Below the pieces are notes generated by a model. It was not told the DNA's origin and did not search any database. It worked only from the letters and a program-made list of their open reading frames with translations. The translations under genes and the position numbers were made by a program. Positions 45,122-56,239 of a stretch of 64,000 nucleotides of DNA are shown here, one piece after another (position 1 is the stretch's first letter; each line of letters begins with the position of its first letter). The DNA is from Gracilimonas mengyeensis (GTDB lineage: Bacteria; Bacteroidota; Rhodothermia; Balneolales; Balneolaceae), in NCBI RefSeq assembly GCF_900182705.1, contig NZ_FXTP01000004.1:235510-299509 (forward strand), written 5' to 3'.

Positions 45122-45568
45122 TTACTTCCCGCTAAGAACCTCTACATACAAATCATGATATTCTTCCTCGCCGGAAGTCGTGTATCCGATATCCAGCTTA
45201 AAATCCCCGGCTTTGACCTCTTCTTTTTTGGCCCAATTATAGATTTTACCAAAGGAATCGGCGATTTCTTGAAGGCTGCCCTCGTGACGATAATGAATGT
45301 AGGTTTTTGCCGGAATGGCCACCGTTTCCATTCCTTTTGGAGGAAGTTGATTTTCTTTATTGGTCTGGGCACCAATAAGCTGCGTGTAGAGTCCATCCTC
45401 TTTTTTCAGACTGATATCCATCAATACGTCATCAGTTCTGTTTTCGATTTCGGGATAGCGCTTAAATAGTGTATTCCAGGCTTTGGGCATCACTTCCCAC
45501 AATTCTTCCCATTGGGCGTGTACAATTATACCGGTAACGAAAAAGGCTTCTTTTTGAACAATCTTCAA
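45122..45568 (-). CDS. GyrI-like / effector-binding domain protein
   Basis: A 148-residue stand-alone effector-binding domain of the GyrI/AraC-E type. The order of strands and the segments MPKAWNTLFKRYPEI, DVLMDISLKKEDGLYTQLIGAQ, ETVAIPAKTYIHYRHEGS and YHDLYVEVL fit this fold, which binds small hydrophobic effectors or inhibits gyrase in some bacteria. It lacks a DNA-binding domain. It is convergent with the luxC-like gene (10 bases between stops). Confidence 0.82.
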   Translation of the reverse strand: MKIVQKEAFFVTGIIVHAQWEELWEVMPKAWNTLFKRYPEIENRTDDVLMDISLKKEDGLYTQLIGAQTNKENQLPPKGMETVAIPAKTYIHYRHEGSLQEIADSFGKIYNWAKKEEVKAGDFKLDIGYTTSGEEEYHDLYVEVLSGK

Positions 45569-45813
45569 GACTAAATCTCCTGCTTCTTATCGTTGATGCT
45601 GGTACCAATATAGAATTAAAGAAAATTATTTGAATGATAGGTAAACCAGACTGAAAATTTTCTGGAAATAGTTCTAATTCCTATAAAAAATTAGAACAGT
45701 TTAATGATCATAAGCGGGAACAAAATCAAGTATTCTGTATTCCAAGGGGTGAAGGAGTTTCAATAATTAGGCTGATTGGGTATCGGCCGCTCATTTAAAG
45801 TGACTGGAATGTT

Positions 45814-46224
45814 ATGAATAATATAAGGTACATGACCATCGGTGTTACTGCCGTTCTGAGCATCATTATCTCAGCTTCGGCGGCTGTGCAGGCACAAAAC
45901 GTGATAGAAGTTATTAGAACAAGCGAGCAGCATACCATTTTTGCCGAATTGCTGGCAGAAACACAGATGGATGAACTGCTTACCAAGGAAGGTCCCTTTA
46001 CCGTTTTGGCACCAACCGATGCTGCTTTTGAGAACATGGGTGCGGAACTTGCAGAGATACGCAAGAATAAAGATCAGCTACAAAACCTGGTGATAGGTCA
46101 CTTGTTTAATGATGAAATCCCACCCAGCGAAATTGAACAGGCTAAAAATGTAAATGTTACTCAAGGCAATCTTAAAGCAAGTAACGGCACGGTTCATGTG
46201 ATTGACGAAGTATTGATCGATTAA
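45814..46224 (+). CDS. Secreted fasciclin domain protein
   Basis: A 136-residue exported protein: signal peptide ending SAAVQAQ at about 28, then a single, slightly short fasciclin (FAS1) domain. Marker segments are the FAS1 H1-type motif GPFTVLAPTDAAFENMG and the H2-type LVIGHLFNDEI with the ending GTVHVIDEVLI. FAS1 domains mediate adhesion. It has its own terminator at 46254-46288. Confidence 0.93.
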   Translation: MNNIRYMTIGVTAVLSIIISASAAVQAQNVIEVIRTSEQHTIFAELLAETQMDELLTKEGPFTVLAPTDAAFENMGAELAEIRKNKDQLQNLVIGHLFNDEIPPSEIEQAKNVNVTQGNLKASNGTVHVIDEVLID

Positions 46225-46253
46225 AATCTGCTACTACCTACAAGAGAGCAAAC

Positions 46254-46288
46254 TTGCCCGGTTCGAATACTCGACCGGGCTTTTTTAT
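46254..46288 (+). terminator. Terminator after fasciclin gene
   Basis: GCCCGGTTCGA and TCGACCGGGC form a stem of about 10 bp around a short loop (AATAC), followed by six T, 30 bases after the stop codon. Confidence 0.9.
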
Positions 46289-46370
46289 TTATGGGTATGG
46301 AATGTATTTTTAGGATCATTGCTTATAGATGATGTATAAAAACGTTGCTCACTTAAATCGAGGTACTTCC

Positions 46371-47471
46371 ATGTCGAACCAGTTTTCACGAAGAGATTTT
46401 TTAAAAGCCACCGGTAGCTTACTAGCCGGAAGTTCTTTAATTGCCGGATTTCCTTCTATCATCATCCCCAAAAAGAAAGAGAAACTGGGGGTTGCACTGG
46501 TTGGCCTGGGGAGCTACGCTACCGGGCAGCTGGCACCGGGACTGCAGCTAACAGAGCACTGTGAACTGCGTGGTATTGTGACAGGAAGTCCATCTAAAAT
46601 TCCCGTATGGCAACGAGAGTATGACATCCCCGATGCCAATGTCTACAATTACGAAACCATGCACGAAGTGGCCAATAACGATGATATAGACGTGATTTAC
46701 ATTGTACTGCCTACCGGATTGCATGCCAAATATGCGATTGTTGGAGCCGAGGCGGGCAAGCACGTATGGTGCGAGAAACCCATGGCAAAAACAGTGGAGG
46801 AGTGCCAGGGAATCATAGATGCGGCTAATAAAAATAAGGTGCAGCTGACGATTGGCTACCGCATGCAGCACGAGCCAAATACGCAGACCATCATTCGGTA
46901 TGGACAAGAAGAAACCTATGGAGCGGTTACGGGCGTGCAAACAGGGGCTGGCTATAACGGGGCTCATCGAGAAGGCAACTGGCGGGCCGATGCCGAATTA
47001 GGTGGCGGCGCCTTGTATGATATGGGGGTGTATCCGATTAATGGTGCGCGGTACGCTACCAGCATGGAGCCGGTGCGGGTGCGAGGACGACAGTGGTCGG
47101 AGCGGAAAGAAATGTACAGTGAGGTGGATGAGTTTACTGAATTTGAGATGGAGTTTGCCAACGGAGTGATGGCGAAAGGAGAGACCAGCTTTGGTAAATC
47201 CACCAACTACCTGGATGTGGATGCCGAGGAGGGATGGTATCGCCTGCGTCCTTTCCAAACGTACAGAGGCGTTCAGGGCGAAACCAGCGATGGCACCCAA
47301 CTACCGCCGGATCCCAATCACCAGCAAGCCCGGCAAATGGATAACGATGCTTTGGCCATCAAAGAAAATACAAAACCCATTGTGCCCGGAGAAGAGGGAT
47401 TGAGGGATATCCGCATAGTAGAGGCGATCATGGAATCATCCCGGAAAGACGGAGCCTGGGTTAAATTGTAG
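46371..47471 (+). CDS. Tat-exported Gfo/Idh/MocA family oxidoreductase
   Basis: A 366-residue oxidoreductase. The chosen ATG at 46371 puts the twin-arginine signal SRRDFLKATGSLLAG near the N-terminus; an upstream ATG at 46329 would add 14 residues. The Rossmann domain (LGVALVGLGSYATGQL) binds NAD(P), WCEKPMAKTVEECQ carries the conserved EKP motif, and GYRMQHEPN and GGGALYDMGVYPINGARY belong to the C-terminal sugar-binding domain. The family oxidises or reduces sugars and related alcohols; Tat export with a prebound cofactor suggests periplasmic sugar metabolism, as for glucose-fructose oxidoreductase. Substrate unknown. Confidence 0.92.
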   Translation: MSNQFSRRDFLKATGSLLAGSSLIAGFPSIIIPKKKEKLGVALVGLGSYATGQLAPGLQLTEHCELRGIVTGSPSKIPVWQREYDIPDANVYNYETMHEVANNDDIDVIYIVLPTGLHAKYAIVGAEAGKHVWCEKPMAKTVEECQGIIDAANKNKVQLTIGYRMQHEPNTQTIIRYGQEETYGAVTGVQTGAGYNGAHREGNWRADAELGGGALYDMGVYPINGARYATSMEPVRVRGRQWSERKEMYSEVDEFTEFEMEFANGVMAKGETSFGKSTNYLDVDAEEGWYRLRPFQTYRGVQGETSDGTQLPPDPNHQQARQMDNDALAIKENTKPIVPGEEGLRDIRIVEAIMESSRKDGAWVKL

Positions 47472-47925
47472 ATGATATGGTGATATGGTGTCCTCAATAT
47501 TTCCAGAAATTGATGTAACGTTAATCATTCTGCCTTAGAAAGGATCTTTTAATGTAAAAATCATAACAACCCCATTCTATGGCATGAAAATAATTGTAAG
47601 TTAGCATACAGTTTTCCTGTTGATCTCGGGTTAGTAGAATTAAAACCGGTTAGGATAATGTCCCTCTTGGGAGAGGGCATACGGAATGAGCGTGCTCATG
47701 AAGCGAGGGAGAGGGAAGCCAAGAGCTCCAACAGCGTCTTAAAACACGAAATGCCTACTGGGTGGGCACTACCCTCTCTGGTTTTCAGCAGCACGAGGCT
47801 ACTTGCAAACCGGTCTCTCCAAAGAGACACAGAATGTGGAGCGCTGAAAAAATTAACAGCTGCAAATTTTTAACGTTCAGGAAGCTATTGGTGAAAAGGT
47901 GATATAGTGATAAGGTCTGGCTTCG
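47472..47925. repeat. Gene-free spacer with repeat block
   Basis: After about 185 bases without features, a repeat block at 47660-47830 contains CCCTCTTGGGAGAGGG, GGAATGAGCGTGCTCATG, CTACTGGGTGGGCACTACCC and GGTCTCTCCAAAGAGAC hairpins. A 71-codon frame (47658-47873) is composed of this block and is not considered a gene. Confidence 0.65.
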
Positions 47926-48612
47926 CTACTTCTTTAGATCGAAGGTTTTAAGATTTCTGACCTTTTCTTTTCGCTGATACCAGTCATTATAGACCAGTTC
48001 TGCCTGATCAATAACGAATGAGCCAAAAGAATGGTCTTTCCAGGATTCCATAACACCTACAAAAGAATCAGGATCAGTTAATGGTTTCCTAAACCGGAAG
48101 ATGGTGGAGTGGGCGGTTTTTAGTTTGTATCGCTTATCGATGGTTTGGTAAACCGGACTTTGTTTGAAGGCTCCCCGAAGATGATCACGTAAAGTATTTA
48201 AGGCCTCTTTCTCCGGATAGCCGCAAATCATTACAGCCGCAGGTGAGGCTGTGATTCCCTCAAATTTAATTTCAAAGGGCGGGGTTTGCCTTAGGACTTC
48301 ATGCACCAGGTTGATGTATGCTGTGGCTTCATTTCCATTAAGTTTAAAACCCGGCTGGCAGGAAACCAAAGACAGGATGGTAAGATGCAGATCAGAAGCA
48401 GGGTAATAATATTGATGCGGGGCATGTTTTCTAAGCTCCGTCTGAAACTCTTGAATTTTATTTGCCACTTCCCGCGAAGGACGGGCCAACAGAGTGATGC
48501 CAAAACGGGTGTCGTCTGTGGCATCTATATAAGGATCGGTTTTGATATTTCCGGTTTGTATTTGTGGAATTGAATCATCCCACAGACGCTGGTACTGTGT
48601 CTCTAAATCCAT
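47926..48612 (-). CDS. 2H phosphoesterase superfamily protein (2'-5' RNA ligase-like)
   Basis: A 228-residue cytosolic protein with the two H-x-T/S motifs of the 2H superfamily: HLT at 76-78 (DLHLTILSL) and HST at 168-170 (KTAHSTIFRF). Spacing of about 90 residues between them is right for LigT/CPDase-like folds, which act on 2',3'-cyclic or 2'-5' phosphates of RNA or nucleotides. Substrate is not predictable. It is flanked by repeat-rich spacers on both sides and appears monocistronic. Confidence 0.85.
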   Translation of the reverse strand: MDLETQYQRLWDDSIPQIQTGNIKTDPYIDATDDTRFGITLLARPSREVANKIQEFQTELRKHAPHQYYYPASDLHLTILSLVSCQPGFKLNGNEATAYINLVHEVLRQTPPFEIKFEGITASPAAVMICGYPEKEALNTLRDHLRGAFKQSPVYQTIDKRYKLKTAHSTIFRFRKPLTDPDSFVGVMESWKDHSFGSFVIDQAELVYNDWYQRKEKVRNLKTFDLKK

Positions 48613-49160
48613 GCGTAGTTTTAAAAATTATTTTTGAGTTTCGTGATAATTTGATCGCCTGATAACCCATCAGAGCCAAATGGTAGAAGTTGATTATTTG
48701 CATATCTGCATATTAATGTAAAAAATCACACTCATTAAGAACTTTAAATACCTGACGTTTAAGCCAAGAACCTAATTCAAAAAGTTGATTACGAGCTATA
48801 GCCAAACCTCCGACTCACTTCTATGGTCACTGGTTATATCTTTTGGTTTTCAATACTAATCTATCCAAAGAGCTTCCCCGCTTGGACGGCCCCGAATAAT
48901 TCGGGGAGGGGTGGGTTTGATAGTGCCAGTGTCCCAATGCTATCACCAGGCCAAATGTTTCTCAAAAAAAAATACTCAGGCTGTATTCTGCAGATCCTTC
49001 ACTGCGCTTTCTGCACTTCGTTTAGAAAGGCTTAGTTCAGGATGAAAGAGGCTTTGTAGAACAATCTTAGCCGCCCTTCAGACGAACATTGCCATTCGGC
49101 AACAGGTGATTGAATGGTCCCCACCACTAAATCACTATATCACCATATCAGCAAACCACC
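48613..49160. other. Gene-free spacer with hairpin repeats
   Basis: No convincing gene is present. A CCCCGAATAATTCGGGG hairpin at 48891-48907, followed by AGGGGTGGG, matches the hairpin near 41843. A segment reading CTTCACTGCGCTTTCTGCAC at about 48999-49018 looks like another dispersed repeat. The remainder has no recognisable signal apart from the convergent or promoter needs of its neighbours. Confidence 0.5.
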
Positions 49161-50831
49161 TCATTCCACAAACAGAGGCGGGTGCTTAAGGTGATGCCCC
49201 GTAGTATCCTGATACGCCTTGGCAACAGAAAGTACGGTGGCTTCGTCAAACAAATCGCCTACAAAAGTGATACTGGTTGGACGGCCTTCATCCGTAAAGC
49301 CGTTCGGTAGCACTACACTAGGATGCCCCGTTAAATTGGTGATCAACAAATTGCCTCCGCCAAAAGCGGGTGAGAGGTATACATCCACTTGCTGCATCAC
49401 CGAATCCATTTGCTGGATGAGCTGATAGCGGGCACGGTTGGCGTTGATATATTCTGTAGCCGGGATGAAATGTGCTGCCCGAAAGGTATTGGGCCACGCA
49501 TTTGGCTCCTGCCACTGCATGCTGTCGTCCTGATTAGTCAGTGTGAGTTGATCAAAAGCGGCAGCACCCTCCGCGGTCAAAATCAAGCGCAGGGGGCCGG
49601 CGTCAAAATCCGGAAGTTCTACGGGAATGAGCTCCACGCCCAAATCCCGCATGGTTTCCAGCACCAGGCTGTCGCGTTGCTTATTCCAGTAATCCTGCTC
49701 AAAAGCTGATTTCAGATAGCCGATTTTCAGTTGGGTGATGTCCAAATTAGCATTATAGTTGAAAGGAAGGTCCACAATGGTTTGGTCGATACCGTCGGAG
49801 CCATAGATAGCATTAAATACGAGGGCGGCATCTTCTACGCTGCGTGTGATTGGACCGATTTTATCCATGGTCCAGCTGAGTGCCATAGCTCCGGTGCGGC
49901 TAACCCGTCCGTATGTAGGACGAAGTCCCGTAGTGCCATTTCGGGTAGATGGCGAAACGATGGAGCCCAATGTTTCCGTACCGATGGCAAAGGGGAAAAC
50001 CCCAGCTGCCGTGCCTGCCGCAGATCCCGCCGAAGAACCACTGGATCCTTGCTCTAAATCCCAAGGATTATTAGTACGCCCTCCGAACCAAATATCGCCG
50101 TATGCCAAAGCACCCAGCGTGGTTTTAGCAATTAGGACGGCACCGGCTTCATCCAGTTTACGAATCACCGTAGCGGTTTCATCAATTTCCTGATCTTTAT
50201 AGGGAGCGGCTCCCCATGTGGTTTTATAGCCTTCAACGGCCAGCAAGTCTTTAGCGCCGTAGGGGATACCGTGTAGCGGTCCGCGATAGATGCCCTGTTC
50301 CAGTTCCGCATCCATCTGCTGGGCGCGTTCCATAGCGCGCTCTCGCGTTACGGTGATGATGGCTTCCAGCTGCTCGTCATATTGTTCAATCCGGTCCAGA
50401 AAAAACTCCGTGAGTTCAACAGAACTGATTTTTCCTTCTTTAATTAGGTATGATAATTCCCCGATGGTATAAAAAGCCAGATCGTTTTTATTTTCAGGCA
50501 GAGTTACATTTTGTGGTAAATCCCAAACCTGGCTGCGTTGCTGAAAATCAAATTGTTTACCGGCGGGAATTGGATTGAAATTAAGGGCGGGAGGGATGGA
50601 GTTGTTGAGATTAAATTCCCGGATAGCCTGTAAATCATCCCGGGTATCGGTGAGGCTTTCAATCATGGTATCACGCTCGGTCTGGGTGAATTCCAGCCCG
50701 ATGACCGATGCGGCATCTTCAATCATCGACGAGGTGATAGGGGCGTCTTTATTTGTAATCATAGTGAAAGCGAGGAGAAAGCCGAGACCAATTCCTCCCA
50801 TGAAGAGAAAGAAAGTAGATGTTTTTTTCAT
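49161..50831 (-). CDS. Amidase-signature family hydrolase, membrane-anchored
   Basis: A 556-residue amidase with an N-terminal membrane anchor or uncleaved signal (FFLFMGGIGLGFLLAFTMI). The Ser-cisSer-Lys triad is present: Lys194 in IPYGAKD, cis-Ser at about 266-267 in QGSSGSSAGSAAG, and nucleophile Ser290 in GTETLGSIVSP. An additional N-terminal 80 residues precede the amidase domain. Family members hydrolyse amides of diverse compounds; surface or periplasmic placement suggests peptide or xenobiotic amide degradation rather than the GatA role, although gatB is in the window. GatA would be cytosolic and shorter. Confidence 0.9.
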   Translation of the reverse strand: MKKTSTFFLFMGGIGLGFLLAFTMITNKDAPITSSMIEDAASVIGLEFTQTERDTMIESLTDTRDDLQAIREFNLNNSIPPALNFNPIPAGKQFDFQQRSQVWDLPQNVTLPENKNDLAFYTIGELSYLIKEGKISSVELTEFFLDRIEQYDEQLEAIITVTRERAMERAQQMDAELEQGIYRGPLHGIPYGAKDLLAVEGYKTTWGAAPYKDQEIDETATVIRKLDEAGAVLIAKTTLGALAYGDIWFGGRTNNPWDLEQGSSGSSAGSAAGTAAGVFPFAIGTETLGSIVSPSTRNGTTGLRPTYGRVSRTGAMALSWTMDKIGPITRSVEDAALVFNAIYGSDGIDQTIVDLPFNYNANLDITQLKIGYLKSAFEQDYWNKQRDSLVLETMRDLGVELIPVELPDFDAGPLRLILTAEGAAAFDQLTLTNQDDSMQWQEPNAWPNTFRAAHFIPATEYINANRARYQLIQQMDSVMQQVDVYLSPAFGGGNLLITNLTGHPSVVLPNGFTDEGRPTSITFVGDLFDEATVLSVAKAYQDTTGHHLKHPPLFVE

Positions 50832-51033
50832 TGATGTCCTTCTGTAGAAATTTTTATGGTAGCGCTTATAAAATAGTCTGTTGGATCATTAATTAACAGA
50901 ATAAGGGAGAAAATCCGTGCCAAAGGAATGTGCCTGAACGTAGTTTTTAGCATTTATAAATAATAATTCTCAAATTAAGACCATTAAAGTGAAGAGAAAT
51001 TTTCAGATAAAAAATCTTAAATGGGGCGAAAAA

Positions 51034-51465
51034 ATGAAATTTACTTCTTTTATACTCACCACAGTGCTTTTGTTTTGTACCGGCTGCATGCAAAATGACG
51101 AACTAATTGTTGAAGATGAAAATATTATAGGCAGCTGGCGATCTGAACAGATTACCATAAATGGCTTGGATGGTGATGAAATTTCAGATTGGCTGAATAC
51201 CAGCATTATAATGAATGTAGGAGAGAGTGGAACGTATTACAGAAATTATGAAAGTGGCTGGTGGGAATTGAGTAATGAAGAACTAATTTTAAAATCCCAT
51301 CCAAGTCTGAAACTTCCCGACAGGCATTTTAAAATTATTGGCTATACTAAAAATTCCCTCACTCTTAGAGCGGAATTAACGGAAAGTGAGTACTGCTGTA
51401 ATTTCGATGAATTTGAAAGCGATAAACAGTTAGTAATTATTGAAAAATTTATTAAGGATAAGTGA
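51034..51465 (+). CDS. Small lipoprotein, lipocalin-like
   Basis: A 143-residue lipoprotein with signal MKFTSFILTTVLLFCTGC, lipidated cysteine at 18 (position -3 is a cysteine, an unusual lipobox). The mature part opens with IIGSWRSEQITING and shows regular short strands with SGTYYRNYESGWWELSNEELIL, typical of bacterial lipocalin-like domains (a W-containing G-x-W motif first). The open frame extends upstream to GTG 50989, but ATG 51034 fits the signal. Ligand unknown; no operon partner. Confidence 0.78.
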   Translation: MKFTSFILTTVLLFCTGCMQNDELIVEDENIIGSWRSEQITINGLDGDEISDWLNTSIIMNVGESGTYYRNYESGWWELSNEELILKSHPSLKLPDRHFKIIGYTKNSLTLRAELTESEYCCNFDEFESDKQLVIIEKFIKDK

Positions 51466-51625
51466 AATAGAAATAAGTGATAATTTGGGCGCTATTTTCT
51501 TTCGTTAGAATAATAAGACCCAAATGATCTCGTTATAATAATTGTTTTGTACGGAACAAAGGAGTACAAGCCGTAGTTAATATTGGCTGAAATTCTCCTT
51601 ATCTTAAAGTGTTCTTTGAAATTCT

Positions 51626-51991
51626 GGGGGTGTTCTGGATTCGACGGGTTGAGTATTACCGTTGGTTGCGTGTCGAGATTGTCCAATGGATCTCGTAATA
51701 ACATCCATTATGGATCAAAAGTAATTGACAATAATTACTCTTACCGCTTAGCAGCATAAACTGACTAAGCCGTCCCGCTGGTTAAGTGCCTGTCATTGCC
51801 AGCCTGGACGTCATACAAGACAGGATAGCGTAAGCGTGCTTTCTGTCGCGTTTACGTAAAACTTTAACAGAATAGTCTGAAGTCGCTTAGGTACTGGGCT
51901 CGGCTTTAGGCGAAATTCCAATCAGTACCTACACATGTAGATGCTAACAGGTCTACCTTCCCGGACCGGGGTTCGACTCCCCGCACCTCCA
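51626..51991 (+). ncRNA. ssrA: Transfer-messenger RNA (tmRNA)
   Basis: The 5' end GGGGGTGTTCTGGATTCGACGGG is the standard tmRNA beginning, and the 3' end CCGGGGTTCGACTCCCCG then CACCTCCA gives a T-arm and a 7-bp acceptor stem with the first seven bases (one G-U pair). The total of 366 nt is normal. The tag reading frame most likely starts at GAC 51727, after TAATT (compare TAGTC in E. coli), and encodes DNNYSYRLAA before TAA at 51757-51759. CCA is not encoded. Confidence 0.95.
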
Positions 51992-52489
51992 CAATTCATA
52001 TTCAAACTAAGCCAAAGTGCCTTTAAAGCGCTTTGGCTTTTTGTTTTAGGGGTGATTTTGAAGGTTCTGGTGACCTATACGGTGACCCATTTGGCCTTAT
52101 ACCTGATTGCCATCATAACACATCTCGTTGCGAAGGTCCACCTTCCAGAAATTCTTGAATGAATTCAGAAAAATAATGAACAGGTTATAAGTTCTTCTTT
52201 GCAGAGAAAACAATCCAAAGGAGAGAACCATGATTACACCGGATTAATGAGATTACCGCGATTTTTTTAAATCCTGTACATCTTAGAAATCCTATAAATC
52301 ATGGTTCAAAATGCAGGAGTTAAACCGGGATTGGGATGGTTAATTCAGCTTAATTATTCCTCTACTATAAAAAGAAAACGGTGGTTAGTAATCCATTATC
52401 TATCAATACTTATCTTCCAATTCCTTATCTCTTAAAAACAGCCAAAACTCAGACTGACAAATCCGTCAAAACATCCCTAACCAAGAATC
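51992..52489. other. Spacer after tmRNA
   Basis: It begins with the tmRNA terminator at 52009-52046. A GGTGACCTATACGGTGACC direct repeat lies at about 52068-52086. Since tmRNA 3' ends are frequent integration targets, the downstream sequence was examined for an integrase; only a 73-codon frame overlapping the tmRNA (51941-52162) exists and it is not convincing. The rest is AT-rich with no gene. Confidence 0.55.
52009..52046 (+). terminator. Terminator of tmRNA
   Basis: AAGCCAAAG and CTTTGGCTT form a 9-bp stem, extended by a GC pair on either side of the loop, followed by TTTGTTTT, 18 bases after the tmRNA end. Confidence 0.85.
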
Positions 52490-53224
52490 CTAATAAACCA
52501 CCAAGCCTTCTTTCTCAAACTGGGCTTTGGTTTCGGTGATCAAGTCGGTAGTGGGTTCTTCGATATCGAACAGTTCGTAATTCATGTCGAGGGCTTCCCA
52601 TTTGTACTCACCCATTTTATGGAAGGGCAGGACTTCAACTCGTTCAACATTACCAAGTTTGTAGAGATAGCCCGCCATTTTTCGGATGGCATCCATGTGA
52701 TCGGTATAGCCAGGCACCAGTACAAAACGCAGCCAAACCGGTCTGTTCATAAAAGCCAGGCGCTCGGCAAAGTCGAGGGTAGGTTGTAAATCTACGCCGG
52801 TAACCCGTTTATAGCCTTCAGGCTCGAAGTGCTTGATGTCGAGCAGTACCAGGTCGGTGAAGGACAGCAATTCGTCATCGGCTTTAGGCCCTAAGAACCC
52901 AGAGGTATCCAATGCGGTATGCAGGCCCATCATCTTGCAACCTTCAAAAACAGTTTTTACAAACTCGGGTTGCCATAGCGGCTCTCCGCCTGAAATAGTC
53001 ACGCCACCTTTCATAGAAAACAGCATCTCTTTTTGTTTGGCGATGGCCCTGAGTTCGGTATAGGCATCGGTTTGGGTGCCGCCTTTGTAGCGGCGCGTGT
53101 CCGGGTTGTGGCAATACACACATTTGAGTGGGCATCCGTTTAAGAAAAGCACACGCCGTATTCCGGGACCGTCTAATGTTCCAGCGGTTTCTACTGAGTG
53201 GAGATATCCGGTTACATTTTCCAT
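52490..53224 (-). CDS. pflA: Pyruvate formate-lyase activating enzyme
   Basis: A 244-residue radical SAM enzyme that installs the glycyl radical on pyruvate formate-lyase. The [4Fe-4S] motif CPLKCVYC has cysteines at 31, 35 and 38 (C-X3-C-X2-C). GGVTISGGEPLWQPEF contains the SAM-contacting GGE, and DLVLLDIKH and WLRFVLVPGYTD follow as in PflA. It lies 93 bases downstream of pflB on the same strand, with a strong hairpin terminator in the gap, so it is expressed by read-through or less than pflB. Confidence 0.96.
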   Translation of the reverse strand: MENVTGYLHSVETAGTLDGPGIRRVLFLNGCPLKCVYCHNPDTRRYKGGTQTDAYTELRAIAKQKEMLFSMKGGVTISGGEPLWQPEFVKTVFEGCKMMGLHTALDTSGFLGPKADDELLSFTDLVLLDIKHFEPEGYKRVTGVDLQPTLDFAERLAFMNRPVWLRFVLVPGYTDHMDAIRKMAGYLYKLGNVERVEVLPFHKMGEYKWEALDMNYELFDIEEPTTDLITETKAQFEKEGLVVY

Positions 53225-53240
53225 TTTTTTGACCTCATTT

Positions 53241-53279
53241 AAAAAAAGGGAGCACGTAATGCAGTTGGTGCTCCCTTTG
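53241..53279 (-). terminator. Terminator between pflB and pflA
   Basis: On the minus strand AAAGGGAGCAC and GTGCTCCCTTT form a perfect 11-bp stem with a 12-base loop and a following T run, 39 bases after the pflB stop. It lies upstream of pflA, so it may act as an attenuator. Confidence 0.9.
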
Positions 53280-53317
53280 TACCATTTACTTAGAATATCC
53301 CGTTATTTTTGGGATGA

Positions 53318-55594
<2,277 letters not shown>

Positions 55595-56239
55595 AGTATG
55601 TTTGGTTTACAGGATTATTTATTATGTATTTGCGGCCGAATGAATTTCGGTTATAATGAAATAACTGAAATAAAGTTAGGGTTACTCTTTGATGAGTTAG
55701 TTTTCAATTTTTTCATTACCGTGTACTTTAATTTCTTGCTCCCATATTATTGCTGATGTGTGAAGACCAAGTAAATTTTTCTACTGAATAGCGCCTAAGT
55801 GAATAAATTAACACTCGGTTAACTTTGGTGTTTTATGAAGAGTGGATGAAGTATTCTGATGATTTCTGGGGGATTACCCTAATGCGTTTACCGGTTAGAA
55901 TATAATTTAAATGGGTTCAGAACGGAGTAAACTCGCCAGTCTTCTCCAAAACCTCTGCATTCTGAAAGGATACCACGTAAATAGCCCCGGGTGTAGCCTG
56001 CGAAACCCGAGGAACATAATCCCAAAGAAGTCCCAACCCTGAAGGGGTTGCACAAGAATACCACCCGTATGTATGTAAATGTCCCGCAACATTGAACCCA
56101 GTTCGGGATTTTGCTGGGCCGATAGAATTGCTTGTCATCCGCTATGCGGTTTTACCCTGGATTATTATTGTTTGACCCATTCAGGGGTCTTTTTATCAAT
56201 TTCATCCAAGGGTTTAGCTCTCAGATAGGATTCCTGTAA
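55595..56239. repeat. Spacer upstream of pflB, with REP-like block
   Basis: The pflB-proximal 300 bases are AT-rich and should hold its promoter; no clear FNR palindrome was found. At 55955-56200 lies a dense block of short hairpin units, including ACCCTGAAGGGGTTGC (56037-56052), AACCCAGTTCGGGATTTTGCTGGGC and a CATCCGCTATGCGG unit. The style matches the block near 5895-5935 and 6288-6342. Two short frames on the minus strand here are repeat-derived. Confidence 0.6.

Noticed and set aside
47658..47873. 71-codon open frame in the spacer after the Tat oxidoreductase
   Set aside because: It consists of hairpin repeat units related to those at 43922-43980, without coding character.
49161..50831. 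Amidase considered as GatA, partner of gatB
   Set aside because: The N-terminal membrane anchor, the extra 80 N-terminal residues and lack of linkage argue for a separate exported amidase.
51941..52162. 73-codon frame overlapping the tmRNA end, considered as an integrase remnant
   Set aside because: Its first part is tmRNA and terminator; the rest has only a short VTYTVTHL segment, too little to identify a recombinase.
55595..55900. FNR box upstream of pflB
   Set aside because: No TTGAT-N4-ATCAA-like palindrome was found in the AT-rich promoter region.
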